Shown here: positions 24,736 to 37,000 of the stretch, piece by piece
How the letters are laid out: every line of letters starts with the position of its first letter
Position numbering within the stretch: the first letter of the stretch is position 1
Assembly (NCBI RefSeq): GCF_051020975.1
Contig: NW_027478161.1
Location: 23,658,001-23,722,000, forward strand
Length of the DNA stretch: 64,000 nucleotides
Direction: 5' to 3'
Source of the DNA: Osmia lignaria lignaria
Lineage: Eukaryota > Arthropoda > Insecta > Hymenoptera > Megachilidae
Made by a program: the position numbers and the translations under genes
Notes under the pieces: generated by a model
Seen by the model: the letters and a program-made list of their open reading frames with translations, nothing else
Told to the model about the DNA's origin: nothing
The model's database searches: none

Positions 24736-27700
24736 TTGCAGATATATCTCAAGGGAAGGGGCCTGACGGACATATTTCGAGATATTTCTTCTTCTTGTTG
24801 TTCTTCTTCTGCACAGCTAAGCTGGAAGTGGCATTTGCAGCTCGCAATAGTGCAGAGTTATCTCAAAGAAAGGGGCCACGATGTTTCTGTATCTCTATTA
24901 TGTTGGTCCGGCTTCGGAACTTTTAAATATCTTGATATATCTCGAGAACTACGCATCTGATCAAAAAATATCATAGAACATAAAAAGTAGGAAACTCAAT
25001 TCTCTACAAAAAAGGTCTCTTAACATTTTGCCATAGCTCGCTTCGTTTCCGAGATATTTGCAGATATATCTCAAAGGAACGGGCCTGACGGACATATTTC
25101 GAGATATTTCTTCTTCTTGTTGTTCTTCTTCTGCACAGCTAAACTGGAAGTGGCATTTCCAGCTCGCAATAGTGCAGAGTTATCTCAAAGAAAGGGGCCA
25201 CGGTGTTTCTGTATCTCTATTATGTTGGTGCGGCTTCGGAACTTTTAAATATCTTGATATATCTCGAGAACTACCCATCTGCTCAAAAAATATCACAGAA
25301 CATAAAAAGTAGGAAACTTAATTCTCTACAAATAAGGTCTCTTAACATTTTGACATAGCTCGCTTCGTTTCCGAGATATTTGCAGATTTATCTCAAGGGA
25401 AGGGGCCTGACGGACATATTTCGAGATATTTCTTCTTCTTGTTGTTCTTCTTCTGCACAGCTAAGCTGGAAGTGGCATTTGCAGCTCGCAATAGTGCAGA
25501 GTTATCTCAAAGAAAGGGGCCACGGTGTTTCTGTATCTCTATTATGTTGGTGCGGCTTCGGAACTTTTAAATATCTTGATATATCTCGAGAACTACGCGT
25601 CTGATCAAAAAATATCATAGACCATAAAAAGTAGGAAACATAATTCTCTACAAAAAAGGTCTCTTAACATTTTGCCATAGCTCGCTTTGTTTCCGAGATA
25701 TTTGCAGATTTATCTCAAGGGAAGGGGCCTGACGGACATATTTCGAGATATTTCTTCTTCTTGTTGTTCTTCTTCTGCACGGCTAAGCTGGAAGCGGCAT
25801 TTGCGGCTCGCACTAGTGCAGAGTTATCTCAAAGAAAGGGGCCACGGTGTTTCTGTATCTCTATTATGTTGGTGCGGCTTCGGAACTTTTAAATATCTTG
25901 ATATATCTCGAGAACTACGCGTCTGATCAAAAAATATCATAGACCATAAAAAGTAGGAAACATAATTCCCTACAAAAAAGGTCTCTTAACATTTTGCCAT
26001 AGCTCGCTTCGTTTCCGAGATATTTGCAGATTTATCTCAAGGGAAGGGGCCTGACGGACATATTTCGAGATATTTCTTCTTCTCGTTGTTCTTCTTCTGC
26101 ACAGCTAAGCTGGAAGTGGCATTTGCGGCTCGCACTAGTGCAGAGTTATCTCAAAGAAAGGGGCCACGGTGTTTCTGTATCTCTATTATGTTGGTGCGGC
26201 TTCGGAACTTTTAAATATCTTGATATATCTCGAGAACTACGCATCTGATCAAAAAATATCATAGAAGATAAAAAGTAGGAAACTTAATTCTCTACAAAAA
26301 AGGTCTCTTAACATTTTGCCATAGCTCGCTTCGTTTCCGAGATATTTGCAGATATATCTCAAGGGAAGGGGCCTGACGGACATATTTCGAGATATTTCTT
26401 CTTCTTGTTGTTCTTCTTCTGCACAGCTAAGCTGGAAGTGGCATTTGCAGCTCGCAATAGTGCAGAGTTATCTCAAAGAAAGGGGCCACGATGTTTCTGT
26501 ATCTCTATTATGTTGGTCCGGCTTCGGAACTTTTAAATATCTTGATATATCTCGAGAACTACGCGTCTGATCAAAAAATATCATAGACCATAAAAAGTAG
26601 GAAACATAATTCTCTACAAAAAAGGTCTCTTAACATTTTGCCATAGCTCGCTTTGTTTCCGAGATATTTGCAGATTTATCTCAAGGGAAGGGGCCTGACG
26701 GACATATTTCGAGATATTTCTTCTTCTTGTTGTTCTTCTTCTGCACGGCTAAGCTGGAAGCGGCATTTGCGGCTCGCACTAGTGCAGAGTTATCTCAAAG
26801 AAAGGGGCCACGGTGTTTCTGTATCTCTATTATGTTGGTGCGGCTTCGGAACTTTTAAATATCTTGATATATCTCGAGAACTACGCGTCTGATCAAAAAA
26901 TATCATAGACCATAAAAAGTAGGAAACATAATTCCCTACAAAAAAGGTCTCTTAACATTTTGCCATAGCTCGCTTCGTTTCCGAGATATTTGCAGATTTA
27001 TCTCAAGGGAAGGGGCCTGACGGACATATTTCGAGATATTTCTTCTTCTCGTTGTTCTTCTTCTGCACAGCTAAGCTGGAAGTGGCATTTGCGGCTCGCA
27101 CTAGTGCAGAGTTATCTCAAAGAAAGGGGCCACGGTGTTTCTGTATCTCTATTATGTTGGTGCGGCTTCGGAACTTTTAAATATCTTGATATATCTCGAG
27201 AACTACGCATCTGATCAAAAAATATCATAGAAGATAAAAAGTAGGAAACTTAATTCTCTACAAAAAAGGTCTCTTAACATTTTGCCATAGCTCGCTTCGT
27301 TTCCGAGATATTTGCAGATATATCTCAAGGGAAGGGGCCTGACGGACATATTTCGAGATATTTCTTCTTCTTGTTGTTCTTCTTCTGCACAGCTAAGCTG
27401 GAAGTGGCATTTGCAGCTCGCAATAGTGCAGAGTTATCTCAAAGAAAGGGGCCACGATGTTTCTGTATCTCTATTATGTTGGTCCGGCTTCGGAACTTTT
27501 AAATATCTTGATATATCTCGAGAACTACGCATCTGATCAAAAAATATCATAGAACATAAAAAGTAGGAAACTCAATTCTCTACAAAAAAGGTCTCTTAAC
27601 ATTTTGCCATAGCTCGCTTCGTTTCCGAGATATTTGCAGATATATCTCAAAGGAACGGGCCTGACGGACATATTTCGAGATATTTCTTCTTCTTGTTGTT

Positions 27701-28180
27701 CTTCTTCTGCACAGCTAAACTGGAAGTGGCATTTCCAGCTCGCAATAGTGCAGAGTTATCTCAAAGAAAGGGGCCACGGTGTTTCTGTATCTCTATTATG
27801 TTGGTGCGGCTTCGGAACTTTTAAATATCTTGATATATCTCGAGAACTACCCATCTGCTCAAAAAATATCACAGAACATAAAAAGTAGGAAACTTAATTC
27901 TCTACAAATAAGGTCTCTTAACATTTTGACATAGCTCGCTTCGTTTCCGAGATATTTGCAGATTTATCTCAAGGGAAGGGGCCTGACGGACATATTTCGA
28001 GATATTTCTTCTTCTTGTTGTTCTTCTTCTGCACAGCTAAGCTGGAAGTGGCATTTGCAGCTCGCAATAGTGCAGAGTTATCTCAAAGAAAGGGGCCACG
28101 GTGTTTCTGTATCTCTATTATGTTGGTGCGGCTTCGGAACTTTTAAATATCTTGATATATCTCGAGAACTACGCGTCTGA
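24736..28180 (+). repeat. Nested 3-mer (966 bp) inside an 8-mer (2,576 bp)
   Basis: The unit at 24,736 (CCACGATGTTTC, TTGGTCCGGC), the N-middle unit at 25,058 (CTCAAAGGAACGGG head, CTGCTCAAAA, CACAGAAC) and the unit at 25,380 recur at 27,312, 27,634 and 27,956, eight units on. Inside, the trio 25,380/25,702/26,024 recurs as 26,346/26,668/26,990, sharing CTCGCTTTGTTTCC, AATTCCCTAC and TTCTCGTTG. The 26,346 unit is a junction product: its front matches 24,736 and its tail (ACGCGTCTG, TAGACCAT) matches 25,380. Confidence 0.8.
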
Positions 28181-30108
28181 TCAAAAAATATCATAGATCA
28201 TAAAAAGTAGGAAACTGAATTCGCTACAAGAAAGGTCTCTTAACATTTTGCCATAGCTCGCTTCGTTTCCGAGATATTTGCAGATTTATCTCAAGGGAAG
28301 GGGCCTGACGGACATATTTCGAGATATTTCTTCTTCTTGTTGTTCTTCTTCTGCACGGCTAAGCTGGAAGTGGCATTTGCGGCTCGCACTAGTGCAGAGT
28401 TATCTCAAAGAAAGGGGCCACGGTGTTTCTGTATCTCTATTATGTTGGTGCGGCTTCGGAACTTTTAAATATCTCGATATATCTCGAAAACTACGCTTCT
28501 GATCAAAAAATATCATAGAACATAAATTGTAGGAAACATAATTCTCTACAAAAGACGTCTCTTAACATTTTGCCATAGCTCGCTTCGTTTCCGAGATATT
28601 TGCAGATTCAGCTCAAAGGAACGGGCCTGACGGACATATTTCGAGATATTTCTTCTTCTTGATGTTCTTCCTCTGCACAGCTAAGCTGGAAGTGGCATTT
28701 GCAGCTCGCAATAGTGCAGAGTTATCTCAAAGAAAGGGGCCACGGTGTTTCTGTATCTCTATTATGTTGGTGCGGCTTCGGAACTTTTAAATATCTTGAT
28801 ATATCTCGAGAACTACGCATCTGATCAAAAAATATCATAGGACATAAAAAGTAGGAAACTTAATTCTCTACAAGAAAGGTCTCTTAACATTTTGCCATAG
28901 CTCGCTTCGTTTCCGAGATATTTGCAGATTTATCTCAAGGGAAGGGGCCTGACGGACATATTTCGAGATATTTCTTCTTCTCGTTGTTCTTCTTCTGCAC
29001 AGCTAAGCTGGAAGTGGCATTTGCGGCTCGCACTAGTGCAGAGTTATCTCAAAGAAAGGGGCCACGGTGTTTCTGTATCTCTATTATGTTGGTGCGGCTT
29101 CGGAACTTTTAAATATCTTGATATATCTCGAGAACTACGCATCTGATCAAAAAATATCATAGAAGATAAAAAGTAGGAAACTTAATTCTCTACAAAAAAT
29201 GTCTCTTAACATTTTGCCATAGCTCGCTTCGTTTCCGAGATATTTGCAGATTTATCTCAAGGGAACGGGCCTGACGGACATATCTCGAGATATTTCTTCT
29301 TCTTGTTGTTCTTCTTCTGCACAGCTAAGCTGGAAGTGGCATTTACAGCTCGCAATAGTGCAGAGTTATCTCAAAGAAAGGGGCCACGGTGTTTCTGTAT
29401 ATCTATTATGTTGGTGCGGCTTCGGAACTTTTAAATATCTTGATATATCTCGAGAACTACGCATCTGATCAAAAAATATCATAGAACATAAAAAGTAGGA
29501 AACTTAATTCTCTACAAAAAAGGTCTCTTAACATTTTGCCATAGCTCTCTTCGTTTCCGAGATATTTGCAGCTTTATCTCAAGGGAAGGGGCCTGACGGA
29601 CATATTTCGAGATATTTCTTCTTCTTGTTGTTCTTCTTCTGCACAGCTAAGCTGGAAGTGGCATTTGCAGCTCGCAATAGTGCAGAGTTATCTCAAAGAA
29701 AGGGGCCACGATGTTTCTGTATCTCTATTATGTTGGTCCGGCTTCGGAACTTTTAAATATCTTGATATATCTCGAGAACTACGCATCTGATCAAAAAATA
29801 TCATAGAACATAAAAAGTAGGAAACTTAATTCTCTACAAAAAAGGTCTCTTAACATTTTGCCATAGCTCGCTTCGTTTCCGAGATATTTGCAGATTTATC
29901 TCAAGGGAAGGGGCCTAACGGACATATTTCGAGATATTTCTTCTTCTTGTTGTTCTTCTTCTGCACAGCTAAGCTGGAAGTGGCATTTGCAGCTCGCAAT
30001 AGTGCAGAGTTATCTCAAAGAAAGGGGCCACAGTGTTTCTGTATCTCTATTATGTTGGTGCGGCTTCGGAACTTTTAAATATCTCGATATATCTCGAAAA
30101 CTACGCTT

Positions 30109-30118
30109 CTGATAAAAA
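30109..30118 (+). other. 1-bp deletion removing the TGATCA site
   Basis: TTCTGATAAAAAATATC replaces TTCTGATCAAAAAATATC in the unit starting at 29,888. The C is lost and the unit is 321 bp long. Other TGATCA losses in the window are substitutions, such as CTGCTCAAAA (25,058, 27,634, 46,631, 47,597) and CCGATCAAAA (32,785, 56,143 area). Confidence 0.85.
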
Positions 30119-30530
30119 ATATCATAGAACATAAATTGTAGGAAACATAATTCTCTACAAAAGACGTCTCTTAACATTTTGCCATAGCTCGCTTCGTTTC
30201 CGAGATATTTGCAGATTCAGCTCAAAGGAACGGGCCTGACGGACATATTTCGAGATATTTCTTCTTCTTGATGTTCTTCCTCTGCACAGCTAAGCTGGAA
30301 GTGGCATTTGCAGCTCGCAATAGTGCAGAGTTATCTCAAAGAAAGGGGCCACGGTGTTTCTGTATCTCTATTATGTTGGTGCGGCTTCGGAACTTTTAAA
30401 TATCTTGATATATCTCGAGAACTACGCATCTGATCAAAAAATATCATAGGACATAAAAAGTAGGAAACTTAATTCTCTACAAGAAAGGTCTCTAAACATT
30501 TTGCCATAGCTCGCTTCGTTTACGAGATAT

Positions 30531-33500
30531 TTGCAGATTTATCTCAAGGGAAGGGGCCTGACGGACATATTTCGAGATATTCCTTCTTCTTGTTGTTCTT
30601 CTTCTGCACAGCTAAGCTGGAAGTGGCATTTGCAGCTCGCAATAGTGCAGAGTTATCTCAAAGAGAGGGGCCACGGTGTTTCTGTATCTCTATTATGTTG
30701 GTGCGGCTTCGGAACTTTTAAATATCTTGATATATCTCGAGAACTACGCATCTGATCAAAAAATATCATAGAAGGTAAAAAGTAGGAAACTTAATTCTCT
30801 ACAAAAAAGGTCTCTTAACATTTTGCCATAGCTCGCTTCTTTTCCGAGATATTTGCAGATTTATCTCAAGGGAAGGGGCCTGACGGACATATTTCGAGAT
30901 ATTTCTTCTTCTTGTTGTTCTTCTTCTGCACAGCTAAGCTGGAAGTGGCATTTGCGGCTCGCACTAGTGCAGCGTTATCTCAAAGAAAGGGGCCACGGTG
31001 TTTCTGTATCTCTATTATGTTGGTGCGGCTTCGGAACTTTTAAATATCTCGATATATCTCGAAAACTACGCTTTCGATCAAAAAATATCATAGAACATAA
31101 ATTGTAGGAAACATAATTCTCTACAAATAAGGTCTCTTAACATGTTGCCATAGCTCGCTTCGTTTCCGAGATATTTGCAGATTTATCTCAAGGGAAGGGG
31201 CCTGACGGACATATTTCGAGATATTTCTTCTTCTTGTTGTTCTTCTTCTGCACAGCTAAGCTGGAAGTGGCATTTGCAGCTCGCAATAGTGCAGAGTTAT
31301 CTCAAAGAAAGGGGCCACGGTGTTTCTGTATCTCTATTATGTTGGTGCGGCTTCGGAACTTTTAAATATCTTGATATATCTCGAGAACTACGCGTCTGAT
31401 CAAAAAATATCATAGACCATAAAAAGTAGGAAACATAATTCTCTACAAAAAAGGTCCCTTAACATTTTGCCATAGCTCGCTTCGTTTCCGAGATATTTGC
31501 AGATTTATCTCAAGGGAAGGGGCCTGACGGACATATTTCGAGATATTTCTTCTTCTTGTTGTTCTTCTTCTGCACGGCTAAGCTGGAAGTGGCATTTGCG
31601 GCTCGCACTAGTGCAGAGTTATCTCAAAGAAAGGGGCCACGGTGTTTCTGTATCTCTATTATGTTGGTGCGGCTTCGGAACTTTTAAATATCTCGATATA
31701 TCTCGAAAACTACGCTTCTGATCAAAAAATATCATAGAACATAAATTGTAGGAAACATAATTCTCTACAAAAGACGTCTCTTAACATTTTGCCATAGCTC
31801 GCTTCGTTTCCGAGATATTTGCAGATTCAGCTCAAAGGAACGGGCCTGACGGACATATTTCGAGATATTCCTTCTTCTTGATGTTCTTCCTCTGCACAGC
31901 TAAGCTGGAAGTGGCATTTGCAGCTCGCAATAGTGCAGAGTTATCTCAAAGAAAGGGGCCACGGTGTTTCTGTATCTCTATTATGTTGGTGCGGCTTCGG
32001 AACTTTTAAATATCTCGATATATCTCGAGAACTACGCATCTGATCAAAAAATATCATAGGACATAAAAAGTAGGAAACTTAATTCTCTACAAGAAAGGTC
32101 TCTTAACATTTTGCCATAGCTCGCTTCGTTTCCGAGATATTTGCAGATTTATCTCAAGGGAAGGGGCCTGACGGACATATTTCGAGATATTTCTTCTTCT
32201 TGTTGTTCTTCTTCTGCACAGCTAAGCTGGAAGTGGCATTTGCGGCTCGCACTAGTGCAGAGTTATCACAAAGAAAGGGGCCACGGTGTTTCTGTATCTC
32301 TATTATGTTGGTGCGGCTTCGGAACTTTTAAATATCTTGATATATCTCGAGAACTACGCATCTGATCAAAAAATATCATACTAAATCAAAAGTAGGAAAC
32401 TTACTTCTCTACAAGAAAGGTCTCTAAACATTTTGCCATAGCTCGCTTCGTTTCCGAGATATTTGCAGATTTATCTCAAGGGAAGGGGCCTGACGGACAT
32501 ATTTCGAGATATTTCTTCTTCTTGTTGTTCTTCTTCTGCACAGCTAAGCTGGAAGTGGCATTTGCAGCTCGCAATAGTGCAGAGTTATCTCAAAGAGAGG
32601 GGCCACGGTGTTTCTGTATCTCTATTATGTTGGTGCGGCTTCGGAACTTTTAAATATCTTGATATATCTCGAGAACTACGCATCTGATCAAAAAATATCA
32701 TAGAAGGTAAAAAGTAGGAAACTTAATTCTCTACAAAAAAGGTCTCATAACGTTTTGCCATAGCTCGCTTCGTTTCCGAGATATTTGCAGATTTATCTCA
32801 AGGGAAGGGGCCTGACGGACATATTTCGAGATATTTCTTCTTCTTGTTGTTCTTCTTCTGCACAGCTAAGCTGGAAGTGGCATTTGCGGCTCGCACTAGT
32901 GCAGCGTTATCTCAAAGAAAGGGGCCACGGTGTTTCTGTATCTCTATTATGTTGGTGCGGCTTCGGAACTTTTAAATATCTCGATATATCTCGAAAACTA
33001 CGCTTCCGATCAAAAAATATCATAGAACATAAATTGTAGGAAACTTAATTCTCTACAAATAAGGTCTCTTAACATGTTGCCATAGCTCGCTTTCTTTCCG
33101 AGATATTTGCAGATTTATCTCAAGGGAAGGGGCCTGACGGACATATTTCGAGATATTTCTTCTTCTTGTTGTTCTTCTTCTGCACAGCTAAGCTGGAAGT
33201 GGCATTTGCAGCTCGCAATAGTGCAGAGTTATCTCAAAGAAAGGGGCCACGGTGTTTCTGTATCTCTATTATGTTGGTGCGGCTTCGGAACTTTTAAATA
33301 TCTTGATATATCTCGAGAACTACGCGTCTGATCAAAAAATATCATAGACCATAAAAAGTAGGAAACATAATTCTCTACAAAAAAGGTCTCTTAACATTTT
33401 GCCATAGCTCGCTTCGTTTCCGAGATATTTGCAGATTTATCTCAAGGGAAGGGGCCTGACGGACATATTTCGAGATATTTCTTCTTCTTGTTGTTCTTCT

Positions 33501-34000
33501 TCTGCACGGCTAAGCTGGAAGTGGCATTTGCGGCTCGCACTAGTGCAGAGTTATCTCAAAGAAAGGGGCCACGGTGTTTCTGTATCTCTATTATGTTGGT
33601 GCGGCTTCGGAACTTTTAAATATCTCGATATATCTCGAAAACTACGCTTCTGATCAAAAAATATCATAGAACATAAATTGTAGGAAACATAATTCTCTAC
33701 AAAAGACGTCTCTTAACATTTTGCCATAGCTCGCTTCGTTTCCGAGATATTTGCAGATTTATCTCAAAGGAACGGGCCTGACGGACATATTTCGAGATAT
33801 TTCTTCTTCTTGATGTTCTTCCTCTGCACAGCTAAGCTGGAAGTGGCATTTGCAGCTCGCAATAGTGCAGAGTTATCTCAAAGAAAGGGGCCACGGTGTT
33901 TCTGTATCTCTATTATGTTGGTGCGGCTTCGGAACTTTTAAATATCTTGATATATCTCGAGAACTACGCATCTGATCAAAAAATATCATACTAAATCAAA
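30531..34000 (+). repeat. 6-mer higher-order repeat (1,932 bp)
   Basis: The units 30,531, 30,853, 31,175, 31,497 and 31,819 correspond to 32,463, 32,785, 33,107, 33,429 and 33,751. Shared markers: the AGAAGGTAAAAAG tail, GTGCAGCGTTATC, loss of TGATCA (CGATCAAAA), AACATGTTGCC at 31,142 and 33,074, the CACGGCTAAG unit and the TTGATG unit. The copies have diverged at single sites such as CTTTCGATC versus CTTCCGATC, and TTCAGCTC versus TTTATCTC in the head at 31,819/33,751. Confidence 0.8.
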
Positions 34001-37000
34001 AGTAGGAAACTTAATTCTCTACAAGAAAGGTCTCTAAACATTTTGCCATAGCTCGCTTCGTTTCCGAGATATTTGCAGATTTATCTCAAGGGAAGGGGCC
34101 TGACGGACATATTTCGAGATATTTCTTCTTCTTGTTGTTCTTCTTCTGCACAGCTAAGCTGGAAGTGGCATTTGCAGCTCGCAATAGTGCAGAGTTATCT
34201 CAAAGAGAGGGGCCACGGTGTTTCTGTATCTCTATTATGTTGGTGCGGCTTCGGAACTTTTAAATATCTTGATATATCTCGAGAACTACGCATCTGATCA
34301 AAAAATATCATAGAAGGTAAAAAGTAGGAAACTTAATTCTCTACAAAAAAGGTCTCTTAACATTTTGCCATAGCTCGCTTCGTTTCCGAGATATTTGCAG
34401 ATTTATCTCAAGGGAAGGGGCCTGACGGACATATTTCGAGATATTTCTTCTTCTTGTTGTTCTTCTTCTGCACAGCTAAGCTGGAAGTGGCATTTGCAGC
34501 TCGCAATAGTGCAGAGTTATCTCAAAGAAAGGGGCCACGGTGTTTCTGTATCTCTATTATGTTGGTGCGGCTTCGGAACTTTTAAATATCTTGATATATC
34601 TCGAGAACTACGCATCTGATCAAAAAATATCATACTAAATCAAAAGTAGGAAACTTAATTCTCTACAAGAAAGGTCTCTAAACATTTTGCCATAGCTCGC
34701 TTCGTTTCCGAGATATTTGCAGATTTATCTCAAGGGAAGGGGCCTGACGGACATATTTCGAGATATTTCTTCTTCTTGTTGTTCTTCTTCTGCACAGCTA
34801 AGCTGGAAGTGGCATTTGCAGCTCGCAATAGTGCAGAGTTATCTCAAAGAGAGGGGCCACGGGGTTTCTGTATCTCTATTATGTTGGTGCGGCTTCGGAA
34901 CTTTTAAATATCTTGATATATCTCGAGAACTACGCATCTGATCAAAAAATATCACAGGACATAAAAAGTAGGAAACTTAATTCTCTACAAGAAAGGTCTC
35001 TTAACATTTTGCCATAGCTCGCTTCGTTTCCGAGATATTTGCAGATTTATCTCAAGGGAAGGGGCCTGACGGACATATTTCGAGATATTTCTTCTTCTTG
35101 TTGTTCTTCTTCTGCACAGCTAAGCTGGAAGTGGCATTTGCGGCTCGCACTAGTGCAGAGTTATCACAAAGAAAGGGGCCACGGTGTTTCTGTATCTCTA
35201 TTATGTTGGTGCGGCTTCGGAACTTTTAAATATCTTGATATATCTCGAGAACTACGCATCTGATCAAAAAATATCATACTAAATCAAAAGTAGGAAACTT
35301 ACTTCTCTACAAGAAAGGTCTCTAAACATTTTGCCATAGCTCGCTTCGTTTCCGAGATATTTGCAGATTTATCTCAAGGGAAGGGGCCTGACGGACATAT
35401 TTCGAGATATTTCTTCTTCTTGTTGTTCTTCTTCTGCACAGCTAAGCTGGAAGTGGCATTTGCAGCTCGCAATAGTGCAGAGTTATCTCAAAGAGAGGGG
35501 CCGCGGTGTTTCTGTATATCTATTATGTTGGTGCGGCTTCGGAACTTTTAAATATCTTGATATATCTCGAGAACTACGCATCTGATCAAAAAATATCATA
35601 GAAGGTAAGAAGTAGGAAACTTAATTCTCTACAAGAAAGGTCTCTTAACATTTTGCCATAGCTCGCTTGGTTTCCGAGATATTTGCAGATTTATCTCAAG
35701 GGAAGGGGCCTGACGGACATATTTCGAGATATTTCTTCTCCTTGTTGTTCTTCTTCTGCACAGCTAAGCTGGAAGTGGCATTTGCAGCTCGCAATAGTGC
35801 AGAGTTATCTCAAAGAAAGGGGCCACGGTGTTTCTGTATCTCTATTATGTTGGTGCGGCTTCGGAACTTTTAAATATCTTGATATATCTCGAGAACTACG
35901 CGTCTGATCAAAAAATATCATGGACCATAAAAAGTAGGAAACATAATTCTCTACAAAAAAGGTCTCTTAACATTTTGCCATAGCTCGCTTCGTTTCCGAG
36001 ATATTTGCAGATTTATCTCAAGGGAAGGGGCCTGACGGACATATTTCGAGATATTTCTTCTTCTTGTTGTTCTTCTTCTGCACGGCTAAGCTGGAAGTGG
36101 CATTTGCGGCTCGCACTAGTGCAGGGTTATCTCAAAGAAAGGGGCCACGGTGTTTCTGTATCTCTATTATGTTGGTGCGGCTTCGGAACTTTTAAATATC
36201 TCGATATATCTCGAAAACTACGCTTCTGATCAAAAAATATCATAGAACATAAATTGTAGGAAACATAATTCTCTACAAAAGACGTCTCTTAACATTTTGC
36301 CATAGTTCGCTTCGTTTCCGAGATATTTGCAGATTTATCTCAAGGGAAGGGGCCTGACGGACATATTTCGAGATATTTCTTCTTCTTGTTGTTCTTCTTC
36401 TGCACGGCTAAGCTGGAAGTGGCATTTGCGGCTCGCACTAGTGCAGAGTTATCTCAAAGAAAGGGGCCACGGTGTTTCTGTATCTCTATTATGTTGGTGC
36501 GGCTTCGGAACTTTTAAATATCTCGATATATCTCGAAAACTACGCTTCTGATCAAAAAATATCATAGAACATAAATTGTAGGAAACATAATTCTCTACAA
36601 AAGACGTCTCTTAACATTTTGCCATAGCTCGCTTCGTTTCCGAGATATTTGCAGATTTATCTCAAAGGAACGGGCCTGACGGACATATTTCGAGATATTT
36701 CTTCTTCTTGATGTTCTTCCTCTGCACAGCTAAGCTGGAAGTGGCATTTGCAGCTCGCAATAGTGCAGAGTTATCTCAACGAAAGGGGCCACGGTGTTTC
36801 TGTATCTCTATTATGTTGGTGCGGCTTCGGAACTTTTAAATATCTTGATATATCTCGAGAACTACGCATCTGATCAAAAAATATCATACTAAATCAAAAG
36901 TAGGAAACTTAATTCTCTACAAGAAAGGTCTCTAAACATTTTGCCATAGCTCGCTTCGTTTCCGAGATATTTGCAGATTTATCTCAAGGGAAGGGGCCTG

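Noticed and set aside
35667..35873. 68-codon frames starting at ATG (GTG/TTG-like) near CTCGCTTGGTTTCC at 35,667 and 38,565
   Set aside because: They are out-of-frame shadows created by one C-to-G change shared by the two 9-mer copies. They end within the monomer.
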